Source: JAEUTH01 sp044230205 (GTDB lineage: Bacteria; Bacteroidota; Bacteroidia; AKYH767-A; OLB10). Taken from it: a stretch of DNA of 8,211 nucleotides. A program made the position numbers and the translations under genes. The stretch covers positions 1 to 8,211 of the forward strand of contig JBGARN010000143.1 of assembly GCA_044230205.1 (NCBI GenBank), written 5' to 3'. The stretch's first letter is position 1. Every line of letters begins with the position of its first letter. A model generated the notes under the pieces. That model saw only the letters and a program-made list of their open reading frames with translations, had not been told where the DNA came from and searched no databases. Below are positions 1-5,997 of the stretch, piece after piece.

Positions 1-1
1 T

Positions 2-160
2 AATAAGTACCAGAAAAAAGGAGCTGCAGAGGAATTGAATTTATCTGAAAATGACATTACAAAATTAGAGGCTGTTATAAGTTTTGAGGATGCCGCTATT
101 TTAGGTAAATATCTTATTGAGGTATCAAATCAATACAAACCATTGAGGGATAAAGTTTGA
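2..160 (+). CDS. Unrecognised protein, C-terminal fragment (5' end outside window)
   Basis: An open frame enters from the left edge and ends at TGA 158-160, giving 52 residues of a C-terminus. The visible sequence is charged and likely helical, with Lys/Glu-rich stretches, a segment reading LNLSENDITKLEAV and later ILGKYLIEVSNQY. I see no membrane segment, cysteine or catalytic motif, and I do not recognise a family. It runs opposite to the structural genes, so it belongs to another transcription unit that meets them tail to tail. Its stop overlaps a TTG from which a small hydrophobic peptide can be read (TTGA), which suggests translational coupling. The minus strand of this stretch has no useful frame, which supports the plus-strand reading. 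It could be a chance open frame, since only 159 bases are visible. Confidence 0.5.
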   Translation, partial: NKYQKKGAAEELNLSENDITKLEAVISFEDAAILGKYLIEVSNQYKPLRDKV

Positions 161-246
161 CAATACTTCACATCATAGCTGTTATTGTGCTTGTAATTCT
201 TGGAAGTTGCCTGCGTATATGGATTAACTCTAAGCGGAAACCTTAA
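157..246 (+). CDS. Small hydrophobic membrane peptide, 29 residues
   Basis: A TTG start at 157 overlaps the upstream TGA stop, and the frame runs to TAA at 244-246. The product has a continuous hydrophobic stretch at residues 3-19 (ILHIIAVIVLVILGSCL), followed by a strongly basic tail (R20, K26, R27, K28). It is therefore a candidate single-span membrane peptide with a cytoplasmic C-terminus. LGSC at residues 15-18 also fits a lipobox, which would leave a 12-residue lipopeptide; the N-terminus lacks the positive charge usual in lipoprotein signals. Small hydrophobic proteins are common in phage lysis cassettes, but no endolysin is visible here, so a lysis role is only a guess. Its last 17 bp overlap the 3' end of the MuF-like gene on the other strand. 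The main doubts are its length and the non-ATG start. Confidence 0.38.
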   Translation: MTILHIIAVIVLVILGSCLRIWINSKRKP

Positions 247-1138
247 TTTTTCTTTTCACATCATCAGGAACCAGCACATCAGAAGTCGGGTAAAGCTGAT
301 GCCCGCAATTATAACCGCCCCTGTTTACAGGTAAATTAGTTGCATTAGTGCCGGGAATGCCGCCATACCAAACACCTGTTTTACTATTGATTTTTACATT
401 ATGGTTATCAATATGGCCTTTTATAATGTCGTTTAATTCTGATTTATGCACCCACCTTTTTTGTGTTAAATACTTACAGAACTCGCGGGTGGTGGTTAAA
501 TTACTGCCTACATATTGATACCACTCTAAGCCCAAATCTTCAGCAACCACATGATTATAGGTTGCACTGTATTGATTGAGTGCATCTGTGGTTATCTGCT
601 TGGTGTATCGCTGCAATGCACCTAAGTTTTCTTCATCAGTTAAAATGAATTTACGCAATTGCTCTGACAGTTCGCTAAAGCTGCCGCCTGTGGTGATGTT
701 GGTGCGTAGTATATTCATTACAGGCTCGGTTACATTGGCTGATATACCTGCCTCTGTGAGTGATTCCACTGTAGCCTTTACGGCATCATTCTTGATGGCA
801 TCCAACACCTTAACCGGTGTGAAATCCTTTTCTAATGCCTTAAAGTAGCCATATTGCAAGGTGCTTACCGCTTCAAAGCCTTTTGTAAATTCGGTTACTG
901 AATTAATATACCTGTCATCCAGAACAATGTTGTGTATTTCGTTTTTTAGCCTGCTGATGGATTTAATGTTATTGACAGAATTAACCAGCTTGCCGTCTTT
1001 AATAACAAGGTCCTTAAGCAGCAATTGAATTTTGTTATAAATGCGCTTTTGAATGGCAGGAGTAGCTTCATCAAAACCATTAATTGACTGCTCAATCTGA
1101 ACGGTAATATCATTAATTATTTTGTTTGTTTTTTCCAC
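230..1138 (-). CDS. MuF-like minor head (head morphogenesis) protein
   Basis: The 302-residue product resembles minor head proteins of the Mu gpF / SPP1 gp7 type, which associate with the portal inside the capsid and take part in head assembly or DNA delivery. Residues 1-165 are helical and charged with no cysteine. Residues 180-290 carry the family-like C-terminal part: a helix with TTDALNQYSATYN (183-195), then W206-Y-Q-Y-V-G, R218-E-F-C-K-Y, and finally RGGYNCGHQLYP (273-284), close to the NCRH-type ending typical of the family. Gly stands where many relatives have Arg in that motif. The start is GTG at 1138: an in-frame TGA lies 27 nt upstream and no ATG or other GTG lies between. The preceding 58-residue gene overlaps it by 22 bp. 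Position just after the portal agrees with the assignment. No terminator hairpin is evident after the TAG. Confidence 0.8.
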   Translation of the reverse strand: MEKTNKIINDITVQIEQSINGFDEATPAIQKRIYNKIQLLLKDLVIKDGKLVNSVNNIKSISRLKNEIHNIVLDDRYINSVTEFTKGFEAVSTLQYGYFKALEKDFTPVKVLDAIKNDAVKATVESLTEAGISANVTEPVMNILRTNITTGGSFSELSEQLRKFILTDEENLGALQRYTKQITTDALNQYSATYNHVVAEDLGLEWYQYVGSNLTTTREFCKYLTQKRWVHKSELNDIIKGHIDNHNVKINSKTGVWYGGIPGTNATNLPVNRGGYNCGHQLYPTSDVLVPDDVKRKIKVSA

Positions 1139-1293
1139 TCGTTCAGCTTGTCTAAATACAAATCAATTATTTCCTGCTCATCTTTTACTTCGGGCAAATG
1201 CCGTTCGCGCCTGTCGGCATTATACAATGGCAGGTAGTAATCTTTAAACTTTTCTAAAGATTCAAAGAATACCAAGTTTTGAAATTCTATCAT
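1117..1293 (-). CDS. Small hypothetical protein between portal and MuF-like genes, 58 residues
   Basis: An ATG at 1293 overlaps the TGA stop of the portal gene as ATGA, and the frame runs to TAA at 1119-1117, 22 bp inside the MuF-like gene. The product begins MIEFQNLVFFESLEKFKDYY and ends LYLDKLNEWKKQTK. It is highly charged, rich in Tyr, Leu, Glu and Lys, probably two helices, with no membrane segment and no cysteine. I do not recognise a family. Without this gene there would be a 151-bp gap in an otherwise gapless operon, and the stop/start overlap with the portal is the usual sign of translational coupling. Position between portal and minor head protein suggests a small structural or assembly factor, but this is inferred from context only. 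Confidence 0.7.
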   Translation of the reverse strand: MIEFQNLVFFESLEKFKDYYLPLYNADRRERHLPEVKDEQEIIDLYLDKLNEWKKQTK

Positions 1294-3068
1294 TGTGCCG
1301 GTGGTTCATTAGGTGGTGGCTCATGCTGCTGTAATTGCTGCATTACTTTGGCTGCTGCGCTGTTTTCTTTTTCCTTTTCTGATGCATAAGTATCAATAAC
1401 TTTTTTCTGCTCAGGATATTTTTTAAGGTCGAATTCTTTATCATCTATAAATGCCCGCTTCACAAAATCATGGATGTTCGAAGATATAATAAAATCCTTT
1501 TGTGTGATACCTTTATTCATTAACAGGCTGCTTTTTTCATCAATGGTAAGCCCCGGCAATGGGTCAAGGATGTAAACACATTTTAATTGTTTTAGCACCA
1601 TGTCATCCTGTGTAAATTCTTTGGCCGCATATTCCATTTCTAAGGCTGTGGTTAATACCGGGTTAATGCTTGCCTTTTTAGCGCGGTCAATTTCATCAAT
1701 TAAATAATCGCTGTTGAGTAAATCAAATCGGTCAGGCACTGCAATAATAGGCAATTGCTTTAACCGTTCAGCCTTGTCAGGTATGGCAATAGAATAACGC
1801 CACTCATTGATGAAATAATACACCTGGTCAGCAATCCAAACCAATAATTCAGCTACTGCATTGGTGAACACCATTTGCTCATCGCGGTCCACTTCTTTGG
1901 CCTTGCCTGATTGATTTAAAGGTGTTTCGGCTAAGTTCTGCATATTTACAGCAGCCAAAGCATCATATAAATGCTTTTCAATGCGCTTATCCTGAATCTC
2001 AACAATATTGGTGTCCTTTTCAATAAAGCCACCGGGCGGTGTAGGCGCATCCTTTTGATTGAGTGCTGCAGGTGTTAATATAATCCGGTCAAATGGTGAT
2101 GCTGTTGGCCTTCCTTTGCCTTTACACTCGCTGCATTTTACGCCTCGCTTTACACTTCCTGTTCCATGACATGCAGTACATTCCTGCGCCTGCCAGCTCC
2201 AGGGTGTCGGGTGCATGTTCAATACAACACTTGCCTGTAAATCTGAATATTCGCGGTATGCTTCATCCAACATCGGGTGCATGGCATCCACCAATGATTC
2301 ATAAATTAATGATGCATCTACATCATCAATTAATACGCCTTTAATCCTGAATGCAGGCATCTTACCGATGTTGTGCGGAAATCGTAGTGTTTCCACCATG
2401 CTGAAATCAGATTTTACCTGCTCCAGCTTTATGTATTCTGTTTTGGTAATAACAAGGATGATTTTACCATCGGTAAAGGTGCGGCCATTTTCGGTGTAGC
2501 TTGATTTTTCATTACTCTCAATGATGCAATATTCATCTTCTACATAATCAATGATTAAATCAGATGTGTAGATTTTAGCCACCGGCTTTTTAAGCTCGGT
2601 ATCGCTTGCCGGGTAAGCATTAGGAGCAACCACACAAACCCCGTTTGGGTCAAACATCAGCCTGCGCAATGTGTAATTAAACAGCCAGTTGGTTACTGAA
2701 TTATGCTTAGGAAATTCTCTTTCGCAATAGGTTTCAAGCGATTCTTCCGGCTGCTTTACCTTTTTGCTTTGGCTGTCGGGCTTATACATGATGGAATAAT
2801 CCGGGCTTTTACGAATCTTCATCAATGCCGTAATTACCCGCGAGAATGTTCCCTTTGTGTAATTGATGGCAATTTTAGCCCGGTAATCCTTTGTTTCAGG
2901 AAATTCGGAAGGCCTGCGATCATCAATCAGCTTGTTTAATATATCCTTATCGCCTAATGCATGGCCGCGCAGGCGGTTCATAATATCAACGGTTTGCTGG
3001 TAAGCGCCATGTTTAGCGCCTTCTTTTACATACTTCTTTACAAAAGCCTCATCAATAATAAGTGCCAT
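1290..3068 (-). CDS. Phage portal protein with internal DnaJ-like zinc motif
   Basis: The 592-residue product is probably the portal, the dodecameric ring at the capsid vertex through which DNA enters and leaves. Supporting features are the length, the N-terminal helical region with YRAKIAINYTKGTFSRVITALM (62-83), the PHNIGKMPAFRIKG turn (231-244), the long helix after SLVDAMHPMLDEAYREYSDLQAS (258-280), and ETPLNQSGKAKEVDRDEQM (381-399) followed by a helix, an arrangement I know from portal proteins. The C-terminus (560-592) is charged, then Gln- and Pro-rich, ending PPPNEPPAQ. Odd: residues 297-319 hold two CxxCxGxG units (C297, C300, C312, C315), a zinc ribbon of the kind found in DnaJ, placed in the middle of the protein. 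The start ATG at 3068 lies 5 bp after the glycosyltransferase stop, with no clear ribosome binding site. The next gene, a MuF-like protein after one small frame, supports the call. Confidence 0.82.
   Translation of the reverse strand: MALIIDEAFVKKYVKEGAKHGAYQQTVDIMNRLRGHALGDKDILNKLIDDRRPSEFPETKDYRAKIAINYTKGTFSRVITALMKIRKSPDYSIMYKPDSQSKKVKQPEESLETYCEREFPKHNSVTNWLFNYTLRRLMFDPNGVCVVAPNAYPASDTELKKPVAKIYTSDLIIDYVEDEYCIIESNEKSSYTENGRTFTDGKIILVITKTEYIKLEQVKSDFSMVETLRFPHNIGKMPAFRIKGVLIDDVDASLIYESLVDAMHPMLDEAYREYSDLQASVVLNMHPTPWSWQAQECTACHGTGSVKRGVKCSECKGKGRPTASPFDRIILTPAALNQKDAPTPPGGFIEKDTNIVEIQDKRIEKHLYDALAAVNMQNLAETPLNQSGKAKEVDRDEQMVFTNAVAELLVWIADQVYYFINEWRYSIAIPDKAERLKQLPIIAVPDRFDLLNSDYLIDEIDRAKKASINPVLTTALEMEYAAKEFTQDDMVLKQLKCVYILDPLPGLTIDEKSSLLMNKGITQKDFIISSNIHDFVKRAFIDDKEFDLKKYPEQKKVIDTYASEKEKENSAAAKVMQQLQQHEPPPNEPPAQ
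2112..2180 (-). other. Zinc-ribbon segment inside the portal gene
   Basis: This stretch encodes residues 297-319 of the portal-like protein. It contains CTACHGTG and, after eight residues, CSECKGKG, so four cysteines in two CxxCxGxG knuckles. In DnaJ/Hsp40 proteins such knuckles bind zinc in pairs. Here there is one pair only, enough for one zinc ion. The rest of the protein has no J domain, so it is an embedded metal-binding module rather than a chaperone. Zinc binding itself is inferred from the motif. Confidence 0.75.
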
Positions 3069-3073
3069 TTTAA

Positions 3074-3955
3074 TCAGATTAATTTACGTTCGGGGAGCCA
3101 ATTCATCTTTGCATTTTTCTCAGCTAAAAACGGATTGACAATGTTTTCTTTGCTTGCGTAAGCCCTTGCCAGCCTGTCGTACTCATGCACAGTGCTGTCA
3201 GTTAGCATCTTTCCACCGATGCTCATTAAATAATATTGTTCGTGTATTCTGTCGTATGCTGTTTTCTTCTTTTCGCGTGGCTGCCAGTAAACAGGCAGGT
3301 AATTATCTTTGTGCGGGTAATGGTTGAGCAAAATAGATGCTATGCTGTAAGCCACCTCATCAGGTATGGCACCTGCAAATGTTACCGGGCTTACAATTGG
3401 ATTTTGATAAACTGATTTTACTTTATCCCAATACACTTGGTTAGCCTCGCATTTTTCAAAGTAGATAAACTCAGAGTGCAGGCTGTAATATTTACCTGAT
3501 TTAAAATTATAAGCTGCTCTTACTTCTTCCATTGCCACCCATTGGCTATATGATGGATCGGGTGGTGAATGCTCAAAATCAAAGAAACCTTTATTGGCAA
3601 TTGCGAAAGGGATCCCTTTTAATTCGTCTATTACCTCAGTGGCCTTGCGGTTACATGGCAGCCAGATAGTGTCAGCATCCAAAAACAAGGTTTGGTCATA
3701 AGGCGATAGATCATAAATATGCACCTTTGCCTTAATGTAAGCGGTGCCGCCTTTATAGCTGTAATACTCAGGCGGGCATACCTGCGTGGTAGTGAATAAG
3801 TGAAAATACTTTTCTACATTAACCACTGCCGAAGGTGTGTAAACAAGGTGTATAGGTACGCGCTTGTCTAAGTGCCTGATGGATGCTGCAAGGTTTAAAG
3901 CCATGCGGCCATAATTATTGTGGCCTAAAGCCATTATTAAGATTCCCTGTGTCAT
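3074..3955 (-). CDS. Phage-encoded GT-A fold glycosyltransferase
   Basis: The 293-residue product looks like a soluble nucleotide-sugar-dependent glycosyltransferase. Residues 3-40 form the opening strand-helix-strand (GILIMALG, then NYGRMALNLAASIRHL, then VPIHLVYT). Residues 71-100 give KAKVHIYDLSPYDQTLFLDADTIWLP, whose D93-A-D95 is the DxD motif that binds the metal and sugar nucleotide in GT-A enzymes. Downstream, HSEFIYFEK (160-168) and IPDEVAYS (197-204) are plausible acceptor or catalytic-loop elements. The C-terminal 90 residues are basic and Tyr-rich. No signal peptide or membrane span is seen, so it acts in the cytoplasm. Its ATG overlaps the stop of the nucleotidyltransferase gene as ATGA, and the portal gene starts 5 bp after it. 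The acceptor is unknown: virion proteins made from the same message, or host surface glycan, are both possible. The exact GT family is not certain. Confidence 0.75.
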   Translation of the reverse strand: MTQGILIMALGHNNYGRMALNLAASIRHLDKRVPIHLVYTPSAVVNVEKYFHLFTTTQVCPPEYYSYKGGTAYIKAKVHIYDLSPYDQTLFLDADTIWLPCNRKATEVIDELKGIPFAIANKGFFDFEHSPPDPSYSQWVAMEEVRAAYNFKSGKYYSLHSEFIYFEKCEANQVYWDKVKSVYQNPIVSPVTFAGAIPDEVAYSIASILLNHYPHKDNYLPVYWQPREKKKTAYDRIHEQYYLMSIGGKMLTDSTVHEYDRLARAYASKENIVNPFLAEKNAKMNWLPERKLI

Positions 3956-4287
3956 ATTTCTATTAAATCAGTTCTTAATTTATTGGTGAAGTGTATATCA
4001 ACATTGTGTGTAAACGGTATGTTATTAATCACACTTTTATATTTTTCATCGCAATACACAATCACATCAAAATCGCTGTCGGTATTGAAATTACCTTTTA
4101 CCCTGCTGCCCATTGCATAAACATTACATGGGCAAATGCTTTTAATGGCTGATGCTATTTCTTTAAACACCCTGGCATTGCCAATGGTGAGGTCAAGAAT
4201 ATCCTTTGCCGGTGCATGTGTATGTTCGCGCTTTATCATTCTTAATATCTCAGGGCATTGGCTTATATATCTTCGCATTGTGTCCAT
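3952..4287 (-). CDS. Minimal nucleotidyltransferase (MNT / Pol beta superfamily)
   Basis: The 111-residue product has the core of the DNA polymerase beta-like nucleotidyltransferase fold. The motif YAMGSRVKGNFNTDSDFDVIVY (57-78) contains the GS pair (60-61) and the two metal-binding aspartates D72 and D74. NVDIHF (95-100) supplies the third acidic residue, D97, so the active site looks complete. Residues 1-50 are a helical, Cys- and His-containing lead-in. MNT proteins transfer a nucleotide to proteins, RNA or small molecules. They are often the antitoxin of HEPN-MNT pairs, but no HEPN-like partner is visible. It is coupled instead to a glycosyltransferase (4-bp ATGA overlap). The ATG at 4287 overlaps the preceding frame by 25 bp; a second ATG at 4278 (residue 4) is an equal alternative start. 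The substrate is unknown. Confidence 0.72.
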   Translation of the reverse strand: MDTMRRYISQCPEILRMIKREHTHAPAKDILDLTIGNARVFKEIASAIKSICPCNVYAMGSRVKGNFNTDSDFDVIVYCDEKYKSVINNIPFTHNVDIHFTNKLRTDLIEI

Positions 4288-4502
4288 GGTACTATTGCAT
4301 CAGGAAATGGATCATCAATATTGGTGTAAGCATGTTCTGCATACATTCCTTCATGGGTGTATTTAAAGCGGTCCTGAAATACACCACCAATTCCGAATAC
4401 CTTTGTTATTAAAATATCAAATGTCATGGTCTTACTCTTTTCTACTGCGCTCATGTTGTCAAGGAATTTAAGCGTAGCATTATTGATTAAGAAGCGTAGC
4501 AT
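4263..4502 (-). CDS. Frame-displaced C-terminal part of the putative adhesion/tail-tip gene
   Basis: This 79-residue frame is best read as the detached end of the preceding 505-residue gene, not as a separate gene. Its first residues, MLRFLINNATLKFLDN, include the same LINNATL that ends the upstream protein, because a 21-bp sequence is present twice. Its initiation codon lies inside the repeat, read out of frame. From K12 onward there are 68 residues (KFLDNMSAVEKSKTMTF..., through FGIGGVFQDRFKYTHEGMYAEHAY, to PWTQCEDI) that would follow directly in frame if only one repeat copy were present. Independent translation from the first ATG or from ATGs at residues 17 and 26 is possible and would be coupled to the upstream stop. 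I recognise no domain. It overlaps the nucleotidyltransferase start by 25 bp. Confidence 0.6.
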   Translation of the reverse strand: MLRFLINNATLKFLDNMSAVEKSKTMTFDILITKVFGIGGVFQDRFKYTHEGMYAEHAYTNIDDPFPDAIVPWTQCEDI

Positions 4503-4512
4503 TATTGATTAA
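4470..4512. repeat. 21-bp direct repeat with 1-bp spacer that breaks the frame
   Basis: Positions 4470-4490 and 4492-4512 are identical over 21 bp and are separated by a single base (G on the plus strand at 4491). The period of 22 is not a multiple of three. On the minus strand the first copy met encodes LINNATL in the 505-residue gene, after which the spacer base moves the frame and TAA follows four codons later (LNQ, stop). With no spacer base the repeat would be an in-frame seven-residue duplication. Confidence 0.95.
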
Positions 4513-5997
4513 TCCATTAACCCAATCGGTTACATTCTGAACAATAGTGTTAGGCGTTGTGCCATAGCCTACATATGCATTATCATTATGCACATCATCA
4601 ATTACTAAATCAGGCACATAAACACCGGATGAAGGCTGCGTAAGCGTTAGCTGTGGCGAATAACCCAATACATCAACACCATTAACCAATGCATACTGTA
4701 TGGTAAATTCAATATCAGCGCCCACATCCCAGGGACCCTGAAACTGGTGAATCTCTTTATAGTAGCTGCCATTTACAGCCCATCCAAACAATACACAGCG
4801 ATGCCGGAACACCACATCGGTATCACAATTACCGCAATTGGTGTTATAAATAACAGCGCCTAAATGCTTTTCAATTTCAAATTGTGCTGTGGCTAAATTA
4901 AACTCACCATCGGCATCCCATTTCGGTTTAAATTCGCTTTCAGAATAAAAATATTTAACACCATCAAAGGTCAGCACATCACAAATAAGCTGCAGCGAAA
5001 GCGCATCATGTGCAGGCTCATCAATGTAATCTGTTTTAACTACTTTAAACTTATTGCGCTCGCTGTAAATCCTGCGCTTATCACCGGCACTTGAAATAAA
5101 TATTTCCTGCTTGGCCGGGTACCGGCTGTTGAATTTAATTAACCTGATGCGCTGCACTAATGTGAATGATCCTGAAAAGTCAAAGCCATACGCCTCACAT
5201 CCGCAATAGGCTTCAATAAGCTTGGTGCATTCATGTTCTGCAGCATATTCAATGCAATTACTTGTTAATTCATTTTCATTGCATGGGTCGGTAATGATAA
5301 CCTGGTATTTGCCATACGCCAGAGGATCGCCACTACCCTGCTCGGTGATGTCATCTATTTTGGCTACTACGGTTATAAACTCATTTTTGTAATCTACAAA
5401 AGGCACAAGGTTGGCAATTAAATTACCATCAAGGTTAGCCAGAACAATATCAATAGTGTTGCTTAACATATAAGATTCAACACCGGTAATGCATCCATCC
5501 CAGTCAGTATCAGCACTGAATATTAATGCTGTGGTGTCGGCTTCAAAGTAGATTGTTTTTGTTCCGTTGGTATCATATTCAAAAACCTTATCGCCTGCGC
5601 TTACGGTTAATACACCGGCTGTTACGCCTGAAATTATAAAAGTAAGCTTATAATATTCGCCTACTGAAAAGGGTGGCGATACTGCTGTTAAATCATCGGC
5701 ACTGCCGGGAGTGTGGCATGCTGCGCCAGGTGTTCCTACCAGCCATCCGTAATATCCTGCATTGCCATCGCCTAACCAGCAGGCATTATCTATTACCTCA
5801 CCTGCATTCTGACTGTCATCTTCAAAATTGCCATCACATATTAAATCATTGCCGCAAGGCTGCTGCTTAAACTGGAATTTAAGGTAATCGCCCGGTTGAA
5901 ATTTCTGGCAATAGCATTGAGCTAATGAGCGGTTGCATTCATCAAGCGAATCTTCAAATACAATAGGTTGATTAGGTATAAATTCAATTCCCTGCAT
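4480..5997 (-). CDS. Cysteine-rich putative adhesion or tail-tip protein with carbohydrate-binding-like domain
   Basis: The 505-residue product follows the distal tail gene with a 14-bp overlap, so it is probably a virion protein at the tail tip. Residues about 49-178 resemble the galactose-binding-like jelly-roll of carbohydrate-binding modules: LICDGNFEDD at the start, SVGEYYKLTFIISGVTAGVL (111-130), VFEYDTNGTKTIYFEADTTALIF (138-160), and a closing DTDWDGCITGVES (163-175). Such domains are known to recognise glycans, which suits a role in binding the host surface; that role is inferred. The remaining regions (180-240 and 270-490) are beta-rich and Asn/Asp/Tyr-rich, and I recognise no family there. 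It has 17 cysteines, several paired (CYC 28-30, CGC 265-267, CGNC 388-391). The C-terminus is abnormal: a duplicated sequence shifts the frame and ends the protein early. The undisturbed protein would have about 570 residues. Confidence 0.65.
   Translation of the reverse strand: MQGIEFIPNQPIVFEDSLDECNRSLAQCYCQKFQPGDYLKFQFKQQPCGNDLICDGNFEDDSQNAGEVIDNACWLGDGNAGYYGWLVGTPGAACHTPGSADDLTAVSPPFSVGEYYKLTFIISGVTAGVLTVSAGDKVFEYDTNGTKTIYFEADTTALIFSADTDWDGCITGVESYMLSNTIDIVLANLDGNLIANLVPFVDYKNEFITVVAKIDDITEQGSGDPLAYGKYQVIITDPCNENELTSNCIEYAAEHECTKLIEAYCGCEAYGFDFSGSFTLVQRIRLIKFNSRYPAKQEIFISSAGDKRRIYSERNKFKVVKTDYIDEPAHDALSLQLICDVLTFDGVKYFYSESEFKPKWDADGEFNLATAQFEIEKHLGAVIYNTNCGNCDTDVVFRHRCVLFGWAVNGSYYKEIHQFQGPWDVGADIEFTIQYALVNGVDVLGYSPQLTLTQPSSGVYVPDLVIDDVHNDNAYVGYGTTPNTIVQNVTDWVNGLINNATLLNQ
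5464..5853 (-). other. Carbohydrate-binding-like jelly-roll region
   Basis: This covers residues 49-178 of the 505-residue protein. The pattern is an opening NFE segment, Trp and Gly residues around a CWLGDGNAGYYGWLVG loop (73-88), paired strands ending in LTF and LTV, a short NGTKTIYF strand, and a final strand with D-W-D-G-C-I. This order matches family 4/9-type carbohydrate-binding modules as I know them. A profile comparison is needed to name the family. Confidence 0.5.

Noticed and set aside
200..260. Bidirectional terminator between the convergent genes.
   Set aside because: No hairpin with a stable stem was found around the overlapping stops; short T runs alone do not support one.
576..848. 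Plus-strand open frame opposite the MuF-like gene.
   Set aside because: It is the antisense shadow of a well-supported gene, with a low-complexity product and no recognisable features.
2112..2180. A DnaJ chaperone fragment.
   Set aside because: There is no J domain and only one pair of zinc knuckles. The surrounding 592 residues read as a portal.
2093..3161. Three plus-strand open frames opposite the portal and glycosyltransferase genes (2093-2344, 2703-2939, 2961-3161).
   Set aside because: They lie fully antisense to confident genes and have no motif or context of their own. The hydrophobic appearance comes from the complementary strand.
3074..4287. A toxin-antitoxin pair formed by the nucleotidyltransferase and its downstream neighbour.
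   Set aside because: The partner is a glycosyltransferase with a DxD motif, not a HEPN-like toxin.
4136..4412. Two overlapping plus-strand frames opposite the nucleotidyltransferase region.
   Set aside because: Both are antisense to a gene with an intact catalytic motif, and neither has recognisable content.
4470..4512. CRISPR repeat or integrase attachment site.
   Set aside because: Only two copies with a one-base spacer exist, they are coding sequence, and there is no integrase, cas gene or tRNA nearby.
5673..5870. Plus-strand frame opposite the carbohydrate-binding-like region.
   Set aside because: The His/Cys/Leu-rich composition is what the complement of Gly/Asp/Ala codons gives; no support as a gene.
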